The notes under the pieces: generated by a model
Told to the model about the DNA's origin: nothing
Databases searched by the model: none
Seen by the model: the letters and a program-made list of their open reading frames with translations, nothing else
Made by a program: the position numbers and the translations under genes
Shown here: positions 22,791 to 34,813 of the stretch, in pieces
How positions within the stretch are numbered: position 1 is the first letter of the stretch
Layout of the letters: each line of letters opens with the position of its first letter
Assembly (NCBI GenBank): GCA_030704615.1
Contig: CM060734.1
Coordinates: 56,250,042-56,314,041, forward strand
Direction of reading: 5' to 3'
DNA from: Takakia lepidozioides
Lineage: Eukaryota > Streptophyta > Takakiopsida > Takakiales > Takakiaceae
DNA: 64,000 bases

Positions 22791-24100
22791 CTGGGGACGC
22801 ACTAATTCATGAGATCAAGCTTTACCCTCCAACCTCTTGTATCTGTAATAAAGTTCCTTTCTTTTTTCTCGTTTAGTTCATTTTATCATTGGCACCTGAG
22901 TCTGCTCGCTTTGATGTACATGTCAAAGTTGTGATGAAGCGTTCGTGTGATTAGTCTGGGCTTTTAGGGCTGACGTGATGGTTTGCATAACTTTGCTGGG
23001 GGTTATTTGTGGGATCAGCACATGAATCGTGACATCATTTGCTCGTGAAATACGGTTAACAATCAACTTCAAAGCCTGGGCAGCAGAGACTTGAAAACTG
23101 TACTGAGTTTTTTCAACACCCAATCACTCGGCTGAATGAATAACAAAGTTGGGCACAACGTTCAAAGCATCACTATTCTAGTGTTCAAAGCATCTTGGCC
23201 TCGCTGCAGTTTGCACACCAATATCAACAAAGCTGTCTGCTTCCATGTAAATCTGACCAACAGATACAGTAGAACTTCCTCTCAATCCTTGTCTCGTTGG
23301 AGGGATGTGAAATACCCCTTAATGTTGCAAGCCACCCACCATTGAAGGTCTGATCTCCAAGGACAACCTGTCGCTGGAGCTGCTAAACTATCTACCCACA
23401 GTGGACTGAAATCGAAGAAAACTGTGCACCTGTATAAAACTCTTGGTGTTTTGGAACCAGTGACCTTTGAAGTTTGATAGAGACTGTGCTCACTTAGCAT
23501 TGTGTAACTAGGACACTCAGTTTTTCAGATTAATTGACTGATTGCACAGAGAGCGAATGTTCTAAGTTGAACTTTGTTTTAGGGGGCTGCACGGGGTGTA
23601 AGAGAAGCCTTGAACATTGGAAGACGTACAGCTTGAACTCTGGAGGAAGATGGAGGGGTGGAAAAGGCACAACACCACAGGGAGAGGGATTCCATGACTA
23701 CAGCTTTTAGTGCAGCATAGGCCTTGATCCTGCCAGCAAATAAATCCCAAGCACCAGATGCTGACCAGGGATGCACCAGGGATCTGGATGCTGACCAGAT
23801 CTACAATTGCTGACCAGATGCTGACCTACTGGCTTTGGACGCTCCTTTATACAAACTTTTAGGCTTCTGCGCACATAAAAATGGAATGAGCAAGCAATTC
23901 ATTTGGTAGTTTAGCTGTGCAGATACGACACAAAAAAGGGTTGCTATCTCCCACGTCTCTCAGTTTCAACCAAATTATGGCACTGCAGGCAGCTTAGGCT
24001 ATCCAAGGTAAATATATAGGTACTGTATTACTGACCACCAAATCCACCTAAAGTTCCACTTCCAGTCTGACCAAAAATCAGCCATGGAAAGAGAAATATG
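22791..24100. other. No gene assigned
   Basis: Short frames only. A small local repeat of GATGCTGACCAG occurs at about 23757-23830. Later exons of the CRM gene could lie here but none was recognised. Confidence 0.45.
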
Positions 24101-24165
24101 AAAGCTTAACATGAGAAATCCATCATTTTACGACACTGTGGAAAGGGAGATCCATGGGAACGCAC

Positions 24166-26507
24166 CTGTCCTGTAGACATCCCGAGACGGCTTCTCCTTG
24201 GTCGAGCTTCTGACTTTTCTTGAGCAGCTTGGGCTGTTGCTAGCTTGCGTAGGCTGGGTCTGTACAGCAAAAGTGTACGCCCAATTTGCCCTACAATTTG
24301 GGCTTCTGTCTTGTCCTCCAATTCCCTCACAGTGTCATCTAGCTCATCAGAACAGTTGTCCAGTACCCTCACCTGTTACAATGTAGGATGATAATCAAGA
24401 AAGAGGACATCATGTCCTACGAATACAAGCACACCTCATGTAGCTCAGGTCACTCGAACATTGGGGCAGCTTACTTCAAAGGAAGATGGAACACTCATCC
24501 TTGTTCCATTTCAATGATGGACACCATTGTGTAAAAGGAACCATCTCCTTTCCTAGAGGAAATTGTGAACTCGGAAAAGACGCAAAACGATACATAATGG
24601 AAAATAAACAAAAGGACTTATAATATCAACAGAATGCCCAAAGAGAGGGAGACAAAAAGAATGTACAAGAAGACAATTTCCGTAGCCTTTTGGCCATAGA
24701 CCCCATGCCCAAATTTGGGCAGAAAAAGAGGAAGACAAGGCAAGAGAGAGAAACGATGAAATGGTACTTCAAAACGTCCGCGGAGAGAGAGATTGAATAT
24801 AGTGGAAAAGGTAATGCTTTGCAATGACACACATGTTGGCCAACCATGTGGCCATTGGCCTCCAAGGAATGGAATGCCTCTAGCTCGGTGGAAATCTCAG
24901 TATGGAACTTCCATACTCTCTCCAAGCTAATGATATTCTATTTGGAGACTGACTCGTCTCCAACATGAACGTTCCATTGAGTGGTGAGAGACAGCCCAAC
25001 AGGCAGACAAAGAAACAATTGGGAGGAGGGCAGGGAGAGAGATGCCTTGATGAGCTCATTGGCCTCCAAAGCATCACTGATCGCTGTGATAACAGTTGGA
25101 GTGACTCCCCATTTTCCCACCTGCCAACCCAAAGACAAACACATTGAGGCCCACGTTAGACTCGAATTGTAAGTGAGAAAACAAAAAATTTATTCAATCC
25201 ATCCGGTAATTTGCAAGAGACTTTGGGAATCCCCAAAGGACTAAGGGGTTTTCCTCTAACAGCCACAATGGGCAACATAGATTGTGCTGGCCCAACAACA
25301 TAAAATTTGTGACATTGGTTTCAAACAAGAAATTCCTACACCCGAGATTCAATTTGTGGGTGTCACAAACTTGAAATTACTCCAACCTCAAGTGGTAAGG
25401 TCTTCATGCGACACCATCACAAATTTATCTTCCATATCTCGCCCAAACAAATGTTGCACCAGGAGATGCATTCTTCTATAGTCTTTCTTCCGCATCTTCT
25501 TCAATACCTCTTTCAAAATTTGTGCGAAGCAAAGGTGTCACTCATTTGTGCCAGTCATGACAAAAGTCACAATTTGGGCTCACAATTTTTATATTGCCCA
25601 TTTGTGACATTCCTCATTATGTGAAAAGAGCCTATATGCTGTGATGCCACTTGGATAAAAGGTAATTGAGGATTGATTCGAAGTCTGGCATAGACATCAC
25701 ATTGACAACATCAGTTGAGACAACCACAACTTGACTTCAAGGCTTGCTTGCACCCCACCCGAGGATTGCTTACAACGCTAGCTAGTTGTGGCCTTGCCAA
25801 GCTTTAGTACTCTTTGCCTATCTTCAGCTTCCGAGGGGCTCCACCTAGTTGTGCTGTACGGATGGATTGTCATTTTGGTATTGTATTGACATTTCTTGCC
25901 TTACCAAGGTTCACAAATCTGGGATGCCTGCTATTTCAAGAGGGAAAAGAAGAATGAGGCGCACTGTAATTGATCCAAGAGACTTCTCTTTTTCTCTTCC
26001 TGGTGAGAAGAGAGAAAAAGGCGCACCAAGACAGAAAAGGAGGGTGGAGAAACAAACCTGGTGCACACAAATGTCTTTGCCTAGTTGGTGCGCATATGCC
26101 CTAAGCTCCTTCTTCTCCTGGTTCCCCAACAGCCGAAACGAGCGCCTAACCACACCCTCCCTACCTCTCTCTCGCACTTCCAGCTTCTCATCCATTTGGT
26201 CGCCGTCATCTTCATAGTCGTCTTCTTCCTCTATCTCTTCACTTGAAGCTTGAAGAGAATATCGAGATATACTAGGAGACTTTCCATAGCCATAACTAAG
26301 TTTTGGCAGAGAAGCAAAAAGAGATAGAGGAGGTAGGGGTTGTAGGCAATGGACAGAAATGATAGTGGCTATGGCTGAAGTAGAAGAAGAAAGAGGGCGG
26401 CCACAGTAAGTCTGCGAACAAAACGACGATGGCAGCTCGCACCGGGAGAGAGAGCAGAGTCTGCAATTAGGGCTTCCTAGAAACTCTCCTCTAACCATCA
26501 ACGCCAT
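24166..26507 (-). CDS. CRM-domain (CRS1/YhbY) RNA-binding protein, plastid-targeted
   Basis: Three exons join in frame: 26507-26058 (150 codons, from ATG), 25120-25046 (25 codons) and 24372-24166 (69 codons). The N-terminus is Ser/Leu-rich with no acidic residues for about 90 residues, as in a plastid transit peptide, then an acidic linker (EEIEEEDDYEDDGDQ). The CRM domain follows: KKELRAYAHQLGKDICVHQ in exon 1, VGKWGVTPTVITAISDALEA in exon 2, then VRVLDNCSDELDD and QIGRTLLLYRPS in exon 3. Plant CRM proteins bind intron or rRNA-related RNA in organelles. Intron 1 is GT-AG. Intron 2 would start GC (AAG|GCATCT), a GC-AG intron, and holds a LINE tail. After exon 3 a good donor (CAG|GTGCGT) suggests more exons; otherwise the protein ends at 24106. 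Confidence 0.85.
24553..24800 (-). mobile_element. LINE 3' tail inserted in CRM intron 2
   Basis: The minus strand carries GCGGACGTTTTGAAGTACC followed by CATTTCATCG and CTCTCTC tracts at about 24790-24745, matching the tails at 8070 and 7714. Sequence downstream of it is T-rich, as in the 3' untranslated region of the same family. It lies wholly within the intron. Confidence 0.6.
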
Positions 26508-26777
26508 CCTTTACTGCTCCTGCGGAGTGCTATATATTCTCTACCTCTCTTCCTCTCGCTGTCTCCCGCACTAGACCATTTCGAGGACAGCAACATGAGA
26601 CTTTGCATTCACACCCACGCTCCAAGCCAACAACCTCTCCCAGTGGAGGAAAAAAATTAACCCTGCAGAAATGAGGACTCAATCGTATGAGTAAATTGGT
26701 CAGCCTTAATACTTAATACTGAATACTTATACTTTACACCTAATCCGTGTCTGTAGAGACCAGCAAGGGAGTGGGCG
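26508..26777. promoter_or_regulatory. Shared divergent promoter interval (inferred)
   Basis: The CRM gene start (minus) and the first ATG of the plus-strand gene are 270 bases apart. The interval contains CT-rich blocks and an AT-rich TACTTAATACTGAATACTTA segment (about 26708-26728), but no TATA box I would call. The claim is by position only. Confidence 0.35.
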
Positions 26778-27548
26778 ATGGCGGATGGCTCTCTCGCTGC
26801 ACACCGTCTCGCCATCGCTCAGCCCCGCCCGCAAGCTCGTGCAGCTGTGGGGCCACTTTCAGGTGTGGCCAGTAATCACCAGCTCTTCTCACCCATCGCA
26901 TCATCTGCACAAGTCTCCGCACTCTCCATCCTCTCCAACCTCTGTATCCACCCGATCTCTCGGTGCCTCGCGGTCGCTTTCCTCCCGCTTCGAGCCCTGT
27001 TGGCGCTCTCCGTAGCTGCTGCCCTCGTTTTCCTTAGGAGGTGCGTGTTTGGATGGTTTGGATTCGTGGGTGTGTGAAAATTGGAGTGCAGACATAACCA
27101 TGGCAACACTTTGGTTTCCCTATCTGCCCAATTTGGTAGAATCTGGAATTGGGCAATGTGAAGCTGTACTGAGGTGTGTTTCATGAAGTTGAGGAATCAA
27201 TGCTTACTCATGAAGCTTCCACTTTGGAATCCATACATGTCATGTAAATGCGAATGTTTCTTTCTTGCTCAGGATGAGAGCAATTTTCTTCTGAAAAGAG
27301 TAGTGAGTTGTAAACTGGATGCCAAAGAGGTAACACATTCTCAGCTAATGGTTGTTGTAAATGTCAGGAGGCGAAATTTGCAACAATTGAAAGCTCAAGG
27401 ATCTATGGCATTCCAAGAAGATGAGTCAATGATTCCCAAGCTGAAGAAGATTGACACACATTTGCATGTCTTGGCATCCCCTGAAGAGGTGACACAGATC
27501 TGCATTTATCTTGGCCAGATTGCTTTGTCAATTGTCTATAATATATAA
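26778..27548 (+). CDS. Unassigned gene, putative first exons
   Basis: An open frame from the ATG at 26778 for 99 codons is rich in Ser, Ala and Leu and low in acidic residues, like an organelle transit peptide; a second frame from 26785 is similar. A further frame at 27174-27548 encodes DESNFLLKRVVSCKLDAKEV, then KLKKIDTHLHVLASPEE before a GTGACA donor-like site. How the parts are spliced is not clear and I recognise no domain. Its head-to-head position with the CRM gene supports a real gene. Confidence 0.35.
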
Positions 27549-28790
27549 GCATGTCATACCTAAACGAGTTTGAATTGGGCGTATTATTCTACCATCAGTT
27601 CTTCCGAGAAGGGGTGATCATTTCCTGGTGAACAAAGTTATCTATCTACAAGTGCGCATAATGCTAATCTTCAATCTCACTGAAAAGCTAATAAGACTTG
27701 CTAATATATCTGCGGTTTGCGCCAATCACTGATGGTCAAGAATATAGCTTCTGAATAGAAAACAATACCGATGTACCAAACCCACAGCCACTTAGAGCTG
27801 CCAATCGCGGTACATGAGGCTTGACTTAGCTGATGTGGAAAAATTGGAAAGCCCATCCCCTCAAGCACACAATACTCCCCACTTGGCAGCCACACTTCCC
27901 TTGAAAGCGGGTGTCCACTCAAAAACGAACGGTTCTATCTTCGCCAGTAACTGTGGACACCATTTCAACACAAATCAGGACTCACAACCATCTTTAACAG
28001 GCTGCAAATACTTGTCTTAATGAGTAATGGCGCTTTGCCTGCCAATCAGATGCTGATTGATCTGTCTTTCCTACAGCTGACGTGGATCACTGTTGTGAGC
28101 CTGTCCAGCAGTGAGAAGAATACATCCAACTTTCCTGGCTCAAGGAATTAGTCTGGAGGCAGTGCACTCTGATTCCACGTGATTCTCAACAACTTGTGAG
28201 AACCAAAAGAGTGGAAGAATGGTGGGAATTAATAATTAGCACCTCAACGCTGTATTTGGGAGCGGAGATGTTCAGATTTACATCACCCAAGTGGCCATAC
28301 CCCACCACTATGACCCCATCCCCTGCGAAACATGCACCAATGGGTATGAATTAGAAGCAATACAGCTATGTGTCAGCCATGATATTCGATTACATCAGCT
28401 TGTATGGTGGAAAGTCGAACCAATCATTAGCTTCAGCTGACGAGTAACGAGTTTCACTGATTTGAGTTATACCAAAAGACCACAACCATTCTTTGCCAGA
28501 AGGGCTGATAACCGGGGACACTTTCCCAGGTTGATGCCCTAATTTGGGGTTCCACTTGGTTATGGTGTTTTCTGGCATTCCAAAGTGTCTCTATGTAGTA
28601 GTTTGATGCCTAGATTCAGCCTTATCCTCTCCCTCCCGCTGAAGAAATAGAAGGTAATTGAAACAGGAAGACAATGAAAAAAAAAAAACAATGTCTCACC
28701 AAGTCGGGCACATAGGTCCTCAACAATCTGATAGAAGTCCTTGATAGGTATGGAGAGATCAGCCTTTACGAGAACATCTGCAATCCCCTA
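27549..28790. other. No gene recognised
   Basis: Introns or 3' part of the preceding gene may lie here. No domain, LTR or RNA gene identified. Confidence 0.45.
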
Positions 28791-28802
28791 GGTATGAACT
28801 AG

Positions 28803-28935
28803 ATAGCGCCCCGCAGGGGCGCTGCTACTGGGGGTATCCTGTTCTACCTGCGCTCCAAGACCCGCAGGGTCGAGGGCATGTAGGAATAGGATACACCAGT
28901 AGCTAAGCGCCACACGGGGCAGCTACCGTACTCGA
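28803..28935. repeat. Imperfect foldback (MITE-like hairpin)
   Basis: GCGCCCCGCAGGGGCGC forms a hairpin at the left. A longer arm TACTGGGGGTATCCTGTTC at about 28827 pairs with GGAATAGGATACACCAGTA at about 28882-28900 across a GC-rich centre. The outer bases (TAGCGCC / AAGCGCC) continue the symmetry. It stands just outside the MULE-like unit. Confidence 0.6.
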
Positions 28936-29199
28936 GCCGTCCCGTAATTTGTAAAATCAAGTAGGCACCTTTCTTTTTGCCTCTCATTTTACAATAATTG
29001 GGACGTTATGGCGCACGAGCGAGCTGACCGGTGGGCCCCGCGCACGGACGCCCAGCTCCCCCCACCCGGACCCCCCGCCCGCTGCTGCGCACGGTCACCT
29101 AGCCTTGCCCAGTGCTACTGCGGCCCTAGCAGTCGTGGCCTACCAGCCGCGCCCGCAGCAGCCCCGCCCGCGCTCCGCCGCGCCCCCAGTCTGCCCGCC

Positions 29200-29480
29200 A
29201 GTCCGCTGCCCATGAGTCCAGTTCCCCTCAGTCTACCAAACCGCCAGTCGCAGTCCGATGTGTCCCCGCAAGTCCATCCAACAGTCCGATGTGCCCGTCT
29301 GCTGCCCCCCAGTCTGCCAGTCTGCTAGTCCGCGCTGGCCGAAGGATCTGGATCGTCCATTCTGAGAAACCCATCCGCGCCATCCGTGTCAGTCCGTTGT
29401 GCCAGTCCCGGCCAGCCCACCCAACAGTCTGCCCGCCAGTCCGCCGCCCATGAGTCTGTTTTCCTCCAGTCCACTGATGA
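29200..29480 (+). repeat. AGTCYGCCG/AGTCTGCTG repeat array, upstream of transposase
   Basis: CAGTCTGCCxGTCCGCTGCCC-type copies at irregular 15-40 base spacing, sense orientation relative to the transposase, with GC-rich filler. Two stretches (about 29186-29222 and 29421-29457) are near-identical over GTCTGCCCGCCAGTCCGC and what follows. Confidence 0.7.
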
Positions 29481-29686
29481 TGCCGCATCTAGACCGTCCG
29501 TTCGTAAATGCCATATGAGACCTCCATTTTTAGGGCATGAATTCAAACCTTATCCATGTTGCCTGCCACTTGCCAGCAGCCGCGAACGTGCACACTGATG
29601 CTCCTTGCACATTGTCCATCGTGTCCAGTGTACTGCGGCGCGTTTCTTGCAGGTTTTGAAGCGTGTCATCTGTATTGTACAGGGCA

Positions 29687-32600
29687 TGGACGTGGAAGCA
29701 GAATGCGATGATATACTAAAAACGGGAAGCTGGATTATACGGCCTCTTCAGCAAAGTTTGCAAACACCAAACCAGGACCCTTCAACACGAAAGACCTCCA
29801 TTGGAAGAGAGACATGCAATATGGTTATATGGGTGCGCGAGTGAATGTTCAGAAGGCCTGCATACCGTGGGATAGAGTTGATGACTTTCTCCTTGGAGAG
29901 GAAAGTTTGGTGGACTACTCCACTCAGTTTTGGGTGAATGTCCATACTAAAATGCAACCCGACATGCTAAATGAGCCGAGAGCCAACAGTTTTCTGAACA
30001 GTATCATGTGTGCACCATCCTCATCGTTCTTTTGTAGTCTGATTGCATGTCTGTTGCCATTTTTCGTACCCACGTACTGCAGAAGTTGATGGATATCGAT
30101 TGTGATTTCTATGTCCAGGTATCAATGCTGCTATGGTCCAAATGACAAACGCACCAACAATGCAATAGTGAAGGATCTCAAACTGAAACATGGAGGACCT
30201 CTTGTGGGTGCTCAAACATCTCACCCTCATAAAGGCCCAAGGAGAAATAAGTCGGAATATGGAGAGTCTTACAAGTGTGGTTGCCAATGCTGTTTCAGGG
30301 TCCGACAATGCTATCTCGCCCCAATATTTGTGTCCTCACGTACTACAACAATATGGAGCATACAGACGCGAAAGAGAACGCCTGTCATGGGAAGTCCGCT
30401 GAGTTCAGGAACACTCGTCACGCCTATACACCACACATTAGCGAGGAATTGAAAGCATGGGTCATGAAGTGTCTGTACTGAGGCATGTTAGTCATCATGA
30501 TGGAACATAAAGAGCACGTCATGAACAACACCGGGTTGGGGGATGCATGGACACGGGACGATTTTTTGTTGGAGCAGGATGTGCGCAACCTGGCCAAGAA
30601 ATGGGCGTGGCAAACGTTCAAAAAACATGCCAACAATGCAGAGAGTGTCCACATGTGGAAAGACCAGAATCCGAAATCGGTCTTCTTCTGTCAAGAGGAG
30701 AAATTGGCGCCAACATTCAAGCACTATGATAGCGACTTAACATTCACATTCGGCATACAGACTGAGTGGCAGAAGAAGTGAATGCTTCAATTAGGCCATG
30801 CCCGTATCGTTGCATGCGATGCAACCTTCGGGACAAATCACCACAAGGTACTCTTCATCCCTTTCACAATTTATCCACTTGCAGAACTATTGGATGTACG
30901 CACACTGGCAGCATCTGATATTATGCATTTGAACAGTTCCCATTGTACACGTTGATGGTCTTCGACGAATGGCTTAACGGTATATCTGTTGCGTACATCA
31001 TATGCACGCGTGAGCGGACAACAGACCCGGTGTCGTGGATGGCAGCCTTGTGGGACTCACTTTTCGCAGAAATGTTGGACTAGCGACCCAATGCCTTCAT
31101 TGTGGACGATGCCGACGCTGACGCCGAAATAAACGCCATTACGTAAGTTTCACGTACCCTCCTGTACACTCGCTTGCAAGTCCGCTGCGTGCATCCATTG
31201 TCTGTCTCTTTGACAAGTCCCTTGCCATACAACGCACTCCTGGCTGCAAGTCCGGCCCGTTCATTTCTGCAAGTCTGCAAGCAAACCACTCCGTTATCAA
31301 TAATGTCTTCTAGCGAAGTCCGCTGGAAGACTCACTTGCGCAAGTATGTTGCAAGGTCAGTCTGCTCGGGTGTGCTGCCAGCAAAGTCTGGGTAAGTCTG
31401 TTGCCGGTCTCCTAAGGGCAAATCCGCTGGTAGGCCAGTCCACCAGAGAGGACTGTTCGCAAGCAGTCCGCTGCAAGACTCACGTGCACCAGTCTGCTGC
31501 GAGCTCAGTCTGGTCCACCAAGTCCGCTGGCAGGCAAATCCGTCGGAGGGGACTGTTTGGAAGTCTGTTGGCAACCCAGTCCACTCGGAATGCCCTTTGG
31601 CCAAGTCCGTTGCAAGACTCACTTTACGCAAGTCCGCTGCCAGATCAGCGTGGTCAGGTCTACTGGCGGTCTCGTGAGGGCAACACTCATGGTAGGTCAG
31701 AGTGGGCGAGTCTGCTAGCTGAATCCGTTGGGCACGTCCACTGGAACAGGCGGACAGACCAGTCCACCAGAGAGTCTACTGGGTTAGTGCCCAAGTCCAC
31801 CGGCAAAGTCCTCTTTGAAGTCTCTCATGTGGGCATGTGTACTTTGCAGGGCTGTTTTCCGAGGAGTGCTCATTTTCTTGTGCCTTTGGCATGTCCAGCG
31901 GGCTTGGGTGAAGCAATCATGCGCAAAAACCAAAGATCCTATCACTGCCGCAAACTTGCTGAAAGATATGGGAGACCTCATGTACTGTAGAGGTGGACCA
32001 AGCAATCCCAAATAAGGTCTTGCGGGGTAGCAACAACGCTCCGAGACATGAGAAAGAAATATCCGAATGGGCATGAATTTCTGGACTACATCGATAAGGA
32101 ATGGCGTCCTAAAATAGCAATGTGGTGTACATCAGCTCGCCATGTTCCGCATGTCAGTCAAGACACAAACGCTAGCATTGAGGCATACATGGAAACTTGA
32201 AGGCAAGACTGAGGATGGGGAAAGGCAAAATGACTGGGAGTAGAGCGGTTGGCTCACATGGGAACTCATAGGTCATGTGCTAACACACTACTGGTATTCA
32301 ATTCACATGAAGATGCACGGATTCATAAGGAATGACAAACAGGAGAAGTACATGTCCAATTTTGTGCTTGTGGCACGCGACATCCCAGCTTGCAATGTCA
32401 CTCTTCCGTTCTATCCAGGGCAACCAGCCTATGTTCTAAGCACCAATCACCCAAACACAATTTATATTGTTTACAACCCCGGATGCAAATGGGCTTCTTG
32501 CACTTGCCCATGGGCAATGAAGGGCAATTTGTGCAAGCATCAAGTCCGAGTCCTAAAGTTGCTTCATCCACACTTGCAGGATGGACTCATAGTGTGTGTT

Positions 32601-33095
32601 TGTGGCACGGCGCTGGGAATCATTCATGGAGCATTGCATAATGTGTTTAGGGTTCATGCAAGTGACGGCGACGAAGAGGGTTTGGGAAATGCAACAGAGG
32701 GCCCTTCCACATATGACTTCCCCTATGATGTGGAGCCTGTCCTGGTACCATCCTCCATGGATGAAGAATTTGCAGACATACTTCGCATTGTTGGTGACGA
32801 TAAATACCTAGAGAAACATGTGTTGTCTTCTCTTTGTATCTGTAGGATGCAGCTTGTTGATATTCTCGCCAAGAGTGCTGTAGGAATGTTGCACCCTGCG
32901 GCAGCAAAGAGCTTCCATCCTGTAAATGACAACAACAATATGTCGATGAAAAGAAAACGGGATTTCGTTGAGGCATGGAAAATGCGACCCAGAGTCTTAC
33001 GCAAAACAGAGAAGAGGGTTGGTGCCCCAACACCTGCAACACACATATACTCCTCAATCCGGAGGGTTGCAGACCGTATACCAGTTGTAAAGTAG
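29687..33095 (+). pseudogene. MULE transposase with SWIM zinc finger, multi-exon, damaged
   Basis: N-terminal block (29745-30005): KFANTKPGPFNTKDLHWKRD, then PWDRVDDFLLGEESLVDYST. Catalytic region: DLTFTFGIQTEWQKK (30735-30780), then RIVACDATFGTNHHK (30802-30846) with the first DDE aspartate, and FIVDDADAEINA (31097-31135) with the second. Donor GTAAGT at 31144 and a CTTTGCAG acceptor near 31848 bracket an intron of about 700 bp. Then LIFLCLWHVQRAWVKQSCAK (about 31872). The last block (32277-33095) holds the SWIM finger CTCPWAMKGNLCKH (32499-32540) and a basic nuclear-type tail ending VADRIPVVK. The transposase excises and reinserts the element. Stops and frame changes at about 30780, 30950, 32014 and 32200 suggest decay, though some could be unrecognised introns. 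Confidence 0.8.
31150..31835 (+). repeat. AGTCYGCTG repeat array inside transposase intron
   Basis: At least twenty copies of AGTCTGCTG, AGTCCGCTG, AGTCTGTTG and close variants, plus strand, 20-40 bases apart, from just after the GTAAGT donor to shortly before the CTTTGCAG acceptor. Confidence 0.8.
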
Positions 33096-33164
33096 AGTAA
33101 TAGAGTATCATTCTCCCGATGAAATAAAATTTTGGTTGTACGATTGCATGTGCACAAGACTTCC

Positions 33165-33770
33165 AATCTGTCTGCCAACCAGTCTGCTGAACCATTCTTG
33201 TGGCGTCTGGACTAGCCTGGTGAACTAGTCTTCTGGCGTCAGTCTGCTGTACCAGGCTTCTGCTCAGTCTTCGAACAGTCTGCTGTGCCAACCTTTGAAC
33301 CATTGTGGTCATAGGCTTGTAAACACTCAGAGTAATCCATCACCAGAAAAACAAAGTATGCAGGGTGCGGAGTACATAGTCTTCTGAGCAGACCAGTCTT
33401 CTGGTTCTGAACGTGCCCGCACCTGGCTGACCAGTGAGCCACATGCGATCTGCCCATCAGACTCGCCATTCTAAGTACGGTGGACCCTCACTTACTCTGC
33501 TGACCAGACTTGGCAGACTACTGGCCAATGCCATCAGCCTGTACTCTACCACTCCGGTGACTCTCGACAGTCTGCTCACTAGTGCAGACTCATGGTTCCC
33601 AATCGCATCTGCCAGTCTGCCGGACTGGTCCTAACTCCTCAGTCTGTCGGACTCTCGTCAGTCTAACGACATTGCCCTCTCCTAACGTCTGCTCACCAGC
33701 CTAGGTATACCCTCTTCGCGTACTCTGGCAGTCTGCTGACTCTCGGCTGTTTGCTGACCAGTGGACTCTT
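33165..33770 (+). repeat. AGTCTGCTG repeat array after transposase stop
   Basis: Copies such as CAGTCTGCTGAACC, CAGTCTGCTGTACC, GCAGTCTGCTGACTC on the plus strand, starting about 70 bases after the stop codon. Confidence 0.75.
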
Positions 33771-33779
33771 TTGGTATGT

Positions 33780-34470
33780 TAAGCAAAATGATTGTGTGTG
33801 CTCGCACTGTGCAGGGGTAAGTTCGCTTAACAACATGTAGTGAGTTGGTCACAAGTTTATAGCGAGTACTTCACACTGCACTCATAATCGACCAATAGGT
33901 TGTGTATGCAAAGTCATCTTTTATTTCGTTGCAAATGCTCAAAAACATGCTTACCTGACAAATACGTCCTATGATGCACCTCTAATGTCGGGCCCAGACG
34001 GATATCTATAAGGATATTGCTTTCTCAGTAGCGGCCAAACCAGTCAAGATGTACTTAAGACACTGTATCCGTTAGCCAAGTGCAAACTTGAACGTAAACC
34101 AGTTTTTTGTGAAAGGTACTCCTCTCTCTGCCCTTTTAGAAGCTCAGTTCGACTATGCCAAGTTTGTAGCCATTCATAATATCCTTGGATGAAGGACATG
34201 ACGTAAAACCCACATTCCCAGCTGAATGGCTATTGGGGCACTTTCATGCTGGTTGAACTGAAATGCCCTAACCTCCTCCCAACCCAGTGAATCAACACTG
34301 TAGCCTAAACACTACGCATGCAGCTTCCGTATCCATGAAAAAACATATGCAAAGACTCGATGGAGTTCATGTGAGTGTAGAAGCCTTTCCGCAAGTCGAT
34401 GACAACAACACTCCAGTGCCCCCTGCAAGACGACTCTCATGAGTCTCACGACATCAGTCCTCTTAGCAGA
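33780..34470. other. No gene recognised
   Basis: The interval between the transposase-side and Ulp1-side repeat arrays. No coding frame or repeat recognised. Confidence 0.45.
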
Positions 34471-34474
34471 CCAC

Positions 34475-34800
34475 TCCAACTAACTCTCCAGCAGACTCTG
34501 CAGACTCATAAGTAGGCTGGGTCTTGGTCCTAGTACACTCAGCGGACTCAGCAAACTCATGACTCAACAGACTCAACACTCAGCAGACTCATCACTCAGC
34601 AGATTCGGCATTTAATGAGCAGACTCAGCGGACTCGGCAGATTGAGCAAACTCAGGAGAGTGGGCAGACCGAGCAGACTGTCCTCATTCAAAAGACTAGG
34701 CAGATTTGCCAGACTGAGCAGACTGAATGGACTCAACCAGCGAGAGGCCGGTGTGAACGGACTGACGTCATTCAAAAGACTGGCCCGACAGAACAGACTG
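34475..34800 (-). repeat. AGTCTGCTG repeat array, minus strand, in Ulp1-like gene
   Basis: On the plus strand the copies read CAGACTCAGCGGACTC and GAGCAGACTG, so the same AGTCTGCTG motif lies on the minus strand here, sense to the Ulp1-like gene. The array begins next to a GTAAGA donor at about 34817. Confidence 0.75.
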
Positions 34801-34813
34801 GGTATGCGAGATC

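Noticed and set aside
28680-28695. A-run as a retroposon tail
   Set aside because: Too short, and no SINE, LINE or processed-gene body precedes it.
32647-33312. Long minus-strand frame (221 codons) opposite the SWIM-finger exon
   Set aside because: Antisense of the transposase; no domain of its own.
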